Part shown: positions 14,078 to 20,532 of the stretch, piece after piece | Position numbering within the stretch: the first letter of the stretch is position 1 | Layout of the letters: each line of letters starts with the position of its first letter | From: a virus | Length of the DNA: 26,350 bases | IMG/VR virus record: IMGVR_UViG_3300028398_000014 | Span: 1 to 26,350 of that record | Strand: one strand, 5' to 3' | Position numbers and translations under genes: made by a program | The notes under the pieces: model-generated | What the model was told of the DNA's origin: nothing | Database searches by the model: none | What the model saw: the letters and a program-made list of their open reading frames with translations, nothing else

Positions 14078-14682
14078 TACATCCTCTCAATGTCTGTTCT
14101 GTAATCACATAACCCATTTAATATCGCATCCGGGCAATCAGCTAACCAATCTAGGGCCTCTGAACTTAAATCATTCCAAATTTGCCGGGTTAAATGATAT
14201 ACCAACTGAACGAACAATTTATTGTCTGCTACTATATTAGTGCCCCCACAGTGAAACGGTATTCCAGAGCTATAATCTAGATCTGTCTCTCGAAGATCCG
14301 CTCCCCGAAGATCCGCTTTTTGAAGATCCGCTCCCCGAAGATTCACGCCTCGGAGATCCGCTTCTCGAAGATTCGCGTCTTGAAGATTCGCGTCTTGAAG
14401 ATCTGCTTCTTGAAGATTCGCTCCCCAAAGATCCGCTCCCCGAAGATCCGCTCCCCAAAGATCCGCGCCCTGAAGATCCGCTCCCCGAAGATTCGCTCCC
14501 CGGAGATTCGCTTCTTGAAGATCTGCTTCTCGAAGATTTGCTTTCCGAAAATCCGCTCCCCGAAGATCTGCTCCCCGAAGATCCGCTTTTTGAAGATCCG
14601 CGTAATCACCACCACGACCTTCTAACCACATTTGATGCAGTTCTAATATATTAGCAAGATCAGATTTAGTTAATGCACTCAT
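14077..14682 (-). CDS. Pentapeptide-repeat protein
   Basis: The 201-residue protein has a short N-terminal lead (LANILELHQMWLEGRGG), about 22 consecutive pentapeptides of the A(D/N)LxG type (about residues 27-137), and a 60-residue non-repeat C-terminal domain. Such repeats form a right-handed quadrilateral beta-helix; some members (Qnr, MfpA) mimic B-form DNA and bind gyrase. Here the gene lies in the replication operon just downstream of its own strong promoter. The 15-bp DNA periodicity, with long runs of GAAGATCCGC-like units, shows recent repeat expansion and leaves several other frames open by composition only. Gyrase binding is a hypothesis; many pentapeptide proteins have no known partner. 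Confidence 0.9.
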   Translation of the reverse strand: MSALTKSDLANILELHQMWLEGRGGDYADLQKADLRGADLRGADFRKANLREADLQEANLRGANLRGADLQGADLWGADLRGADLWGANLQEADLQDANLQDANLREADLRGVNLRGADLQKADLRGADLRETDLDYSSGIPFHCGGTNIVADNKLFVQLVYHLTRQIWNDLSSEALDWLADCPDAILNGLCDYRTDIERM

Positions 14683-14730
14683 TCGGTTCCTCCTTTCTTA
14701 AGATTAAAAATTCCAACTTTCTATAAATAA

Positions 14731-14759
14731 ATTATAATAAATTATTTTCTTTGTGTAAA
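14731..14759 (-). promoter_or_regulatory. Strong sigma70-type promoter
   Basis: Minus strand: TTTACA (14759-14754), exactly 17-nt spacer, perfect TATAAT (14736-14731), about 50 nt upstream of the pentapeptide-repeat gene. The sequence TTTACACA..AAGAAAA...ATTATAATTT is nearly repeated in the promoter at 17498-17526, pointing to a common early-promoter type. Confidence 0.75.
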
Positions 14760-14768
14760 TATGAAATT

Positions 14769-17195
14769 CTAGGAAATTTCCTGAACTCTAAAAGGATTTA
14801 TTACAGTGGGTTTAAATATACGTAGCCGATTACCATATTTAACAAATCCATTTTTAACCTCAGTCTTACCTTTTCTACCAGATGGAACTTCTAGCATAGC
14901 ATACAGCCGGCGTAAAACGTGGCCTACTTTTTTCGGATGCCTTGAAAAATCGGTTCCATGAATCTGATCTATATGCTTACATAACTCCAAAATAGTTATA
15001 GTGTAATCTACCACGCTACTTCGAGTAGTCTCCCATTCTCGAATCTGAGTTTCAATTATTTGAGGGTTGATTTGTAAAACGGCATCTAATTGAATTTCAG
15101 CATCTGATTTAGCGCGAAACCCATTATAAATATCAGTCAATCTAGTCTGGGTTTCATCATCTAACTCCCAAGGTGCTCGACCCATTGGATCCGACTGAGA
15201 TAAACGCTTAACTACTTCTCGAACTTGACACCATAACTGTATTTTATTAAATTCGCGTAATTTAGGAATATCTATAGATTTAATCGGCATAACCCACCAT
15301 CGGCGATAACCGCCTTCTGGAAATTTTAATTCAGTATGATTAGTCGAGCCGATAAAAACCGCGGTTCTAGGAACCGAAATAGCTGCTTTTCCATAAGGAG
15401 GCCTATATACGTCTACTGCTTTTGTTATATAATCCTTAAGCATCGCTTGATTCGTTTTTTCAAAAAGAACATCTATTTCACTCAAGCCGACAATAAGTTT
15501 ACCTTTGAGCGTAATCAAAGCATCTTTAGATTTAAGATTTAAAGCCGCTAAATTCTGATCTTGCGCTAAATGACTCCATTCATGTGGAAATAGAAGAGAC
15601 GGTAGAGTTGATTTGCCTTCACCACCGCGCCCCGCTGACATAAGAATAGGTACTCCACCCATAGCTACATTTCTGTGATATGGCGCTAAATTATCGGGCC
15701 ACAGTGACCGAGATACCCCATAAAGCATCTTAGTAAAAAATGTTCGCCACATATCAGTCGGTACTTGGCTAGTATATTTATCTTGTATAATAATGGTGTC
15801 TAGCAGCTCAGTTATATAATCATGGCCATCCCATGGATACTGATCAAGCCACTGCGCAAAAAACGGCCTGGTGTCTGGTTTCGCTATATCATATAAAATT
15901 CGTTGAATCTCGGGATATGTGGGCTGAAGTCCATACTGGTTAAATTGCATCTGCAATATGGGCAATTGGTCTTCTAAGATTTGTTTACTTGAGTCGAACA
16001 TCAATTGTTCATTTAGGTCTTCGTAATATATTGGGAATATCAATCTGTCCGCCCCTTTTATACAGACTTTATCAGTAAGTGCATCTTTAACTACTTTTAG
16101 ACCAGTAAGATTCAACCAATAAATATAATTCGACTCCGCCGCTTTGTTAGGCGTTCCTGCAGCTGATTTTGCGGGCCAATCTGGTCTAAAATGCTGATAT
16201 AACCACCCATAAGTCGCCGCGGTGATTCCGGATTCTTTTGTTACTTCAAGAGATTCCCATTTATCAATCACTTGTTTAGCTGATTCAAATGCCAAATCTT
16301 TTTTAGACCAGGCAATAAGTAATTTTCGTAGAAGAGGTGAATCTTGCCAGGTAGCCCGAATAGCAGTCAAACACGCCAACCAATAATCATAGTGATTCCA
16401 ATTTTTAATTCGACATATATATTGTTCTACAGCGTCTTGTTCATCCAGTCGAACCATAAGCAGCCATCTACTGAGTGGAGTCAATTTCGGCATTTTAGAT
16501 ACCGGCTTAATCCAGCGAAAGTCTATATGGCTAACCATTTCTTCTAAGGGCTGGTCATGAATATCGGCCACATCTACAAAGGTGTTATCCAGTAATTCAG
16601 TCAAACTAGGAACCGGATTTTCCGAGGCAGAGTCTGATTCAGATTTACGGCAAACTTTAGGCCAATTTTGGGTGAGTGCTTCAACTGGTATTTCTGCAAT
16701 TTCAATTCTACATCTTGGGTCAGCAGTTACTATATTATTGGTCAATGTGACATATCCAGTACTGATAAATAATTGCAACTGCTTAGGCGAGTCAACCGGA
16801 TTCTCTAATACTGGCTTAGACGCCAATTTAGCTTTTTGTGATGGGTCGATTTGGTACAAAATACGATACCCGTTACCAGATGGAGAATATTCGATATAAG
16901 TAGGATATTTGGATACGAGGCTATCCAATTTTTCAAATTGATCGATAGAGGTATGATCTACGTCAAAGGCAATAAACGGTTTATTTTTTGTAAGAACTAA
17001 TCCAATTTTAGATCGCTGTTTAATTTGACTCCAGGACATAAATCGGTCGGGCTCATTGATTGGAATTAACGGAAACTTAATTATCTTTTCGGGTTTTTTA
17101 GGGTGTTTTCGGGGTATCCACGGCACAAACATTTTCGTTTTAGATAAGCCTCGCTTTCCAAATAACTTGTTTAGATTAGTATGTTCACTTTGCAT
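14769..17195 (-). CDS. Primase-polymerase / VapE-type helicase fusion
   Basis: An 808-residue replication protein. The N-terminal third looks like an archaeo-eukaryotic primase-polymerase domain: IAFDVDH (Asp78, Asp80), YSPSGNGYRILYQ and QLFISTGYVTLT. The C-terminal half is a virulence-associated-E (VapE) type SF3-like ATPase: WLDQYPWDGHDYI, Walker A SAGRGGEGKST (520-530), Walker B LIVGLSEID (Glu573), then RTAVFIGSTNHTEL and GGYRRWWVMP. It should prime and unwind DNA at the origin. It starts after GGAGA and overlaps the small HTH gene by 11 nt. Being the second gene after the iteron region fits a role in initiation. The substrate of the primase domain cannot be told. Confidence 0.9.
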   Translation of the reverse strand: MQSEHTNLNKLFGKRGLSKTKMFVPWIPRKHPKKPEKIIKFPLIPINEPDRFMSWSQIKQRSKIGLVLTKNKPFIAFDVDHTSIDQFEKLDSLVSKYPTYIEYSPSGNGYRILYQIDPSQKAKLASKPVLENPVDSPKQLQLFISTGYVTLTNNIVTADPRCRIEIAEIPVEALTQNWPKVCRKSESDSASENPVPSLTELLDNTFVDVADIHDQPLEEMVSHIDFRWIKPVSKMPKLTPLSRWLLMVRLDEQDAVEQYICRIKNWNHYDYWLACLTAIRATWQDSPLLRKLLIAWSKKDLAFESAKQVIDKWESLEVTKESGITAATYGWLYQHFRPDWPAKSAAGTPNKAAESNYIYWLNLTGLKVVKDALTDKVCIKGADRLIFPIYYEDLNEQLMFDSSKQILEDQLPILQMQFNQYGLQPTYPEIQRILYDIAKPDTRPFFAQWLDQYPWDGHDYITELLDTIIIQDKYTSQVPTDMWRTFFTKMLYGVSRSLWPDNLAPYHRNVAMGGVPILMSAGRGGEGKSTLPSLLFPHEWSHLAQDQNLAALNLKSKDALITLKGKLIVGLSEIDVLFEKTNQAMLKDYITKAVDVYRPPYGKAAISVPRTAVFIGSTNHTELKFPEGGYRRWWVMPIKSIDIPKLREFNKIQLWCQVREVVKRLSQSDPMGRAPWELDDETQTRLTDIYNGFRAKSDAEIQLDAVLQINPQIIETQIREWETTRSSVVDYTITILELCKHIDQIHGTDFSRHPKKVGHVLRRLYAMLEVPSGRKGKTEVKNGFVKYGNRLRIFKPTVINPFRVQEIS

Positions 17196-17436
17196 TAGTC
17201 AATCTCCGTCGTTGCGCATAAACTGTAGAAGGTTTAACTCCAAGGTGGAAAGCCGTTTCAGCGATTGGTATATTATTATACTGATCCTCGTAAATTTTTT
17301 GCTGTTCTTGTGGACTTATAGGGATACGATGCCCACCACGACGTAAGAATCTGCGCACTTCATCTAGTGCGTATGTGGTATGTGTTTGTAGCAGAGTTTC
17401 TAGTCTACTCCAATGCAGGTAAGAAGTTTGTTTCAT
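17185..17436 (-). CDS. Small helix-turn-helix DNA-binding protein
   Basis: The 83 residues end with a clear HTH: IPIAETAFHLGVKPSTVYAQRRRL (about 56-79), preceded by basic RRFLRRGGHRIPISPQEQQ. GAGGT precedes the ATG. It is the first gene of the minus-strand replication block and is adjacent to the iteron array, so it is the natural candidate for the protein that binds those repeats as an initiator or autoregulator. That link is positional only. A terminase-small-subunit-like or Trp-repressor-like HTH is an alternative fold. Confidence 0.72.
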   Translation of the reverse strand: MKQTSYLHWSRLETLLQTHTTYALDEVRRFLRRGGHRIPISPQEQQKIYEDQYNNIPIAETAFHLGVKPSTVYAQRRRLTNAK

Positions 17437-17497
17437 AATATACCTCTTTGGGCGGAGGTTAGGGTGAAATTTTGATAAGAATTTTTAATGTAAAATT

Positions 17498-17526
17498 ATA
17501 ATAACACTTTTTTCTTAATGTGTAAA
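17498..17526 (-). promoter_or_regulatory. Early promoter of the replication block
   Basis: Minus strand: TTTACA (17526-17521), 17-nt spacer, TATTAT (17503-17498), 62 nt upstream of the HTH gene. It shares TTTACACA, AAGAAAA and ATTATAATTT with the promoter at 14731-14759. It lies immediately beside the iteron array, so repeat-binding proteins could control it. Confidence 0.65.
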
Positions 17527-17635
17527 CCTAAAAATTTTTGTAATTATTTTAAATACTTAGATTTTTAGGGTATTCATCAGTATAAAAGAATATAATTACA
17601 GAATTGTAGTTGGTCGTGTATTAACTCCAAAAGGA

Positions 17636-18346
17636 TGCTAAATCAGCAGCTTAGAAAGCAGGTTTTTTTTAAAAATATTGAAAGATAATAATATCAATGG
17701 GTTATAAATTACCTAATGATATTAGCTACTTGTAGGATTTTTGCTTTATTTTCTTAATAATATCAAAGGTATGTTTAAACTTCCAATGATATTAGTAGGT
17801 TACGAATTATTATAATAATATCAAAGACATGTTTAAAACACGAATAATTTCAATTGGTTAGGAGGCACCACGTCGTGATTCCATAATAAAATCAGCAGGT
17901 TACGCTGCGTTAAATTTTTGTAATTTGGATATTTGTAATAATATTATATACTTATGCACTAGTTTTTACTTTATCAGGCTGAATTGCCCCGAAAAAATAT
18001 GTAATGATTTCAAGTACTTATAAAGTTGAAAATCGCAATTTTCTTAATAATATCAACAGCTTAAGTGATTTTGTTTTACTTTTACCTTTTTTTAAGCTTT
18101 GACACTTTTAATATCGTGTATTTATCGTGATTTTTAATCGTCGGGCAGGACGCCTGCGCTGTGTACCACACCCGAAGAAACGAATGGTCATTCATTTTTG
18201 CATAGGCTATAACGAGCTATTTTGACCCCTCTAATATAAAAAATATACATCTAAGTAACTGATATTATTAGAAAAATTTGTTTTATTTTTCTACGATTTT
18301 TGAAATACAGCTCAAATCTCGCGGCGAGTAAGCCACTGATTTTATT
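17636..18346. repeat. Array of ~12-13 degenerate 18-bp iterons, consensus AATAATATCARYRGSTTA
   Basis: Forward copies begin at 17636 (weak), 17687, 17715, 17756, 17785, 17814, 17843, 17885, 17937, 18003 and 18046. Inverted copies occupy 18252-18269 and 18329-18346. Examples: AATAATATCAATGGGTTA (17687), AATGATATTAGTAGGTTA (17785), AATAATATCAACAGCTTA (18046); the inverted ones read AATAATATCAGTTACTTA and AATAAAATCAGTGGCTTA. Start-to-start spacing in the dense part is 28, 41, 29, 29, 29 and 42 bp, close to three or four helical turns. Such spaced repeats beside primase and HTH genes are what one expects of a replication-initiator binding array. Because the region is AT-rich, the weakest copies could be chance. 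Confidence 0.7.
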
Positions 18347-18500
18347 ATGGAATTAAGCGAATTTTTATTTATTTTTAATTTTTTAAAAGTAAGAAAAACA
18401 AGCCCTGCGTCACATTGAAAAATTTGTAACACTTTATTTTACGCTGCTACCGCGTAAGTATATGGAATTATTACAGAACATTGTGGTATTTTTAAAAGGT

Positions 18501-18554
18501 CTCGTATAGTAACAAAAATAAAAAGAGGCTCGTATAGTAACAATATTCTATACG
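18501..18554 (+). repeat. Direct repeat CTCGTATAGTAACAA x2 plus inverted repeat
   Basis: CTCGTATAGTAACAA occurs at 18501-18515 and 18529-18543 (28-bp period). The second copy also forms a perfect 7-bp inverted repeat, CGTATAG (18531-18537) with CTATACG (18548-18554). The 28-bp spacing echoes the spacing of the iterons, so this may be another protein-binding site of the same control region. Confidence 0.55.
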
Positions 18555-18576
18555 CCACAGTGTAGTATAGCGGTTA

Positions 18577-18756
18577 ATGCACATAGCGCCGCTGACTCGC
18601 AGGGTCGACTATGCCGATGCCGATGCCGATGCTAAGATGGTGTTTGGTTTCTACGCTTCACCGACCCACAGGGTCGACTATGCTGATGTTAAGATGGTGT
18701 TTGGCTTCTACGCTTCACCGACCCACAGGGGCGACTACACAAATACTGGTGTTTAG
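18577..18756 (+). CDS. Possible 59-aa repeat peptide
   Basis: A frame from ATG 18577 to TAG 18756 reads through the tandem repeat and encodes two near-identical copies of KMVFGFYASPTHR separated by VDYADV, then ends with GDYTNTGV. The repeat units differ by multiples of three bases (69 and 57 bp) over the first three copies, which would keep this frame. Against it: no ribosome binding site, a stop just upstream, and another frame (18611-18805) is also open. I do not recognise the peptide. It may be the remnant of a duplicated coding segment from elsewhere. Confidence 0.25.
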   Translation: MHIAPLTRRVDYADADADAKMVFGFYASPTHRVDYADVKMVFGFYASPTHRGDYTNTGV

Positions 18757-18800
18757 CTTTCATGCCTCACCGACCCACAGGGGCGATTGGGTGGATGGCA
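18590..18800 (+). repeat. GC-richer tandem repeat, 3 to 4 decaying units
   Basis: Four units begin with CGACCCACAGGG(T/G)CGA or a variant (near 18591, 18661, 18718 and 18770). Units 1 and 2 share the longer stretch GTCGACTATGC...AAGATGGTGTTTGGYTTCTACGCTTCA; unit 0 also has a GATGCC triplication. Unit lengths are about 69, 57 and 52 bp. The block is richer in G and C than the flanking AT-rich DNA, suggesting separate origin. Confidence 0.75.
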
Positions 18801-18820
18801 GTTGAGGGCTAATAGCAAAA

Positions 18821-18851
18821 ATAAAAAGTGAGGAGGATGCGAGATCCTCCT
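18821..18851 (-). terminator. Rho-independent terminator
   Basis: AGGAGGAT (18831-18838) and ATCCTCCT (18844-18851) form a perfect 8-bp stem with a 5-nt loop. On the minus strand it is followed by CACTTTTTATTTTTG. It lies 8 nt after the stop of the gene at 18860-19165 and should end transcription of the two small minus-strand genes before the repeat and iteron region. Confidence 0.75.
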
Positions 18852-18859
18852 TATGTGGT

Positions 18860-19165
18860 TTATTTGTTGATGTAGACTGGTTCTCCTTTGTTTTCGTCCC
18901 AATACGCTTCGAGAACGATCATGCCCTCGTGCTTGGATATTCCAGCCAAGTATTTCTTTCTGGCGTGTGATAACACACTCGCAAGTGAATTCTTCTTGAA
19001 TTCGTGTGGCCTCTGGTCATCTGGCCAGAGCATGTTAATTGCTTCTGATTCTGTAATGGCGCCCTTGGTTTTGAGATACTCAAAGAGCTGCGTGGGCCTG
19101 GCTGTAGTAGTCGACTTGTTGATACTATTAAGAAATTGTTCTTTAGTTATTTTCTTTTGTGCCAT
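18860..19165 (-). CDS. Unknown protein, winged-helix-like (101 aa)
   Basis: Starts after AGGAGG. The 101 residues contain a probable winged-helix-type segment: TQLFEYLKTKGAITESEAINMLWP, then SLASVLSHARKKYL, and a beta-rich C-terminal end (MIVLEAYWDENKGEPVYINK). This layout suggests DNA binding, but no family is recognised. It is separated from the replication block by the iteron region and has its own terminator, so it belongs to a short, separately transcribed unit with the gene at 19226-19441. A regulator of the early/late switch would suit the position; that is inference. Confidence 0.68.
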   Translation of the reverse strand: MAQKKITKEQFLNSINKSTTTARPTQLFEYLKTKGAITESEAINMLWPDDQRPHEFKKNSLASVLSHARKKYLAGISKHEGMIVLEAYWDENKGEPVYINK

Positions 19166-19225
19166 TTTGCTACCTCCTGTTGATGATGATAGAAATAAGG
19201 GTTAATAGTAAGTGAACCATGATTA

Positions 19226-19441
19226 TTATATACATTGTCCATAGTAACTTAAAATAGGCCGTTTACGACCGGTTGATTCTGTGAATTGAAGATAGAGTTC
19301 ATAGTGCGCCCCGAATTTGTGTTCGAGGCACATTAAACTTCGTAAGCATTCTACTGTAGTGCTGAGTGCCTCCTTATCACTCTTGCAGTTGAGGTTTATA
19401 GTATGAACGTTGTGTTGCGTATACCATTGCATGGTGTACAT
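19226..19441 (-). CDS. Small unknown protein (71 aa)
   Basis: ATG preceded by AAGGAGGTAAAA. The 71 residues have a mixed alpha/beta look: strand HNVHTINLNCKS, helix KEALSTTVECLRSLMCLEHKFG, strand AHYELYLQF, then RKRPILSYYG. This beta-alpha-beta order resembles a small ferredoxin-like fold, but there is no signature. It is the first gene of the two-gene minus-strand unit facing the late promoter region. Function unknown. Confidence 0.6.
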   Translation of the reverse strand: MYTMQWYTQHNVHTINLNCKSDKEALSTTVECLRSLMCLEHKFGAHYELYLQFTESTGRKRPILSYYGQCI

Positions 19442-19498
19442 TTTTACCTCCTTGGTAATGGTTGGGATTTATTACTTCATGATTGTTTAGTTAGATAC

Positions 19499-19541
19499 CC
19501 GACGGTCGGCTGACAGTTTAATGCGGCTTTAGTCTAGCCGC
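19499..19541. promoter_or_regulatory. Two palindromes upstream of the small minus-strand unit
   Basis: CCGAC-G-GTCGG (19499-19509) is a perfect 11-bp palindrome, and GCGGCT-TTAGTCT-AGCCGC (19523-19541) is a perfect 6-bp inverted repeat with a 7-nt loop. Both lie within 100 nt upstream of the gene at 19226-19441, where an operator would be expected. A weak -10-like TATCTA lies beside the first. The rest of 19442-19607 shows nothing else beyond a GC-rich patch. Confidence 0.4.
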
Positions 19542-19607
19542 GACGAGTAGAGGAGGGCCCGGGGAAAATTAGGCGGACGGACCGGAGGGATAGTCGATTC
19601 ACAGCTA

Positions 19608-19845
19608 CAGAGCTAATTTAGATCCTTAAACATATCTACGTTTAGAAGAATAAATTGCAGAGCTAATTTAGATCCTTAAACATATCTACGTTTAGAAGAA
19701 TAACTGTGGAGAAGAATAACTGTGAAGAAGAATAAATTACAGAGCTAATTTGGATCCTTAAACATAGTTATGTTTAGAAGAATAACTGTGAAGAAGAATA
19801 AATTGCAGAGCTAATTTGGATCCTTAAACGTAATAGTGTTTGAGC
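19608..19845 (+). repeat. Four ~50-bp tandem repeats with internal palindromes
   Basis: Copies begin with CAGAGCTAATTT(A/G)GATCC at 19608, 19658, 19740 and 19806. Each is followed by a palindromic core: TTAAACATATCTACGTTTA (copies 1 and 2), TAAACATAGTTATGTTTA (copy 3, perfect 8-bp arms) and a more diverged AAACGTAATAGTGTTT (copy 4), then AGAAGAATAA. The extra length between copies 2-3 and 3-4 is made of 16-bp subrepeats AGAAGAATAACTGTG(G/A). The block sits upstream of the late promoter and so resembles an operator or activator array. Confidence 0.85.
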
Positions 19846-20006
19846 TCAAAATTACTCTGAAAATCTTTGTAACATAATATAGCGCGTAAATGAATACACG
19901 AGTTACAATATTCTGAAATCAGATTGATTCTGGTTTAAATTTAGCTATTTTATGTGAGTTCTATATATGCGCGTGCACATATAATATATAGGACGCGGCA
20001 AAGACC

Positions 20007-20034
20007 TTTACTTTTTTTAAAAATAGTGTATAAT
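20007..20034 (+). promoter_or_regulatory. Late promoter giving a leaderless mRNA
   Basis: TTTACT (20007-20012), 16-nt spacer, perfect TATAAT (20029-20034). A start 7 nt after the -10 falls on the ATG of the terminase small subunit at 20041, and no ribosome binding site precedes that ATG. The 19846-20006 stretch before it also has TTGTAAC...GTTACAA and TATATG...CATATA inverted repeats but no gene. Confidence 0.6.
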
Positions 20035-20040
20035 ACAAAT

Positions 20041-20532
20041 ATGGGAACAATATTACCTGCTACTATCAGAGCTGCTAAATTTGATTATGAGTTTCTTGGT
20101 AGATCCACCAAGGAAATCGCGGAACTTTATTCACTTCCTGAGGCGTCCCTAAAAGCCGAAATTCAGCAACAATCCTGGACTCGCAAATTTAATTTTCCTA
20201 CACCGCAGACTGATGATTTAGAAACTTTAGAAGATTTTGCTCGCGGAGTAGACGCCAGAGCTAAAGCCCAGCTCCTAATAATGTCATCTTACCGGCAACT
20301 ACAGCAGCAAAGTCTTTTAGCGGCTGTAGAAGATACTTTATTGGAAAAATCAATGGCTATTTTGGGGTCGTTATCCTCCTCCGACCCGAGCAGCGCCGCG
20401 GCTCTGACGTCTATTATGCGAGTAGTTTCAGCTATCCAAGAACGCCAGCAAACAGTCACCGGAAAAGTTTCGACTCAGGAATTAGAAGAGGGTAATAAAG
20501 TAGTAGTACAGATTCAGAATAATATCACATGA
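20041..20532 (+). CDS. Terminase small subunit
   Basis: I choose ATG 20041 because the -10 box ends 7 nt upstream; the frame is open to a GTG at 19954, but that would place the promoter inside the gene. The 163 residues have an N-terminal HTH (FLGRSTKEIAELYSLPEASLKAEIQQQSW), typical of DNA-recognising TerS proteins, a helical oligomerisation region (ARAKAQLLIMSSYRQLQQQSLLAAVEDTLLEK) and a short C-terminal beta segment (KVVVQIQNN). It would recognise the packaging site and load TerL. The stop overlaps the TerL start (ATGA). The family is inferred from HTH plus position. Confidence 0.82.
   Translation: MGTILPATIRAAKFDYEFLGRSTKEIAELYSLPEASLKAEIQQQSWTRKFNFPTPQTDDLETLEDFARGVDARAKAQLLIMSSYRQLQQQSLLAAVEDTLLEKSMAILGSLSSSDPSSAAALTSIMRVVSAIQERQQTVTGKVSTQELEEGNKVVVQIQNNIT

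Larger units (their letters stand above)
17437..18576. other. AT-rich non-coding region, candidate origin/control region
   Basis: About 1.1 kb without a supportable gene: stops are frequent in all frames and no ribosome site precedes a long frame. It holds the iteron-like array, an early promoter, a direct and inverted repeat (18501-18554) and a GC-richer patch near 18139-18175 with GCAGG-ACG-CCTGC. A TTGACA occurs near 18099 on the plus strand, but no good -10 follows at the right distance. Confidence 0.6.

Noticed and set aside
14270-14625. Long open frames opposite and alongside the pentapeptide gene
   Set aside because: They read low-complexity KIRSP/ERIFG or SGSS repeats caused by the 15-bp repeat and have no ribosome site.
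18548-18620. tRNA-like D-arm (GTGTAGTATAGCGGTTAATGCAC) near 18559
   Set aside because: The D-arm-like stem is present, but a matching 7-bp acceptor stem, a 5-bp anticodon stem with 7-nt loop and a proper T-arm could not be found.
18577-18800. Diversity-generating retroelement template/variable repeat (as in BPP-1)
   Set aside because: No reverse transcriptase or adenine-specific substitutions between repeat copies are seen in the window.
18611-18805. 64-aa frame starting MPMPMPML in the tandem repeat
   Set aside because: No ribosome site, built from repeat units, and it breaks repeat similarity in the last unit; the overlapping frame at 18577 is a slightly better candidate, also weak.
19608-19845. 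CRISPR-like repeat array
   Set aside because: The units are nearly contiguous and include the 'spacers' as repeated sequence; spacer variety is absent and no cas genes are seen.
19954-20040. N-terminal extension of TerS to GTG 19954
   Set aside because: Would put the TATAAT promoter inside the coding region, has no ribosome site, and the extra residues do not look like the HTH domain that follows.
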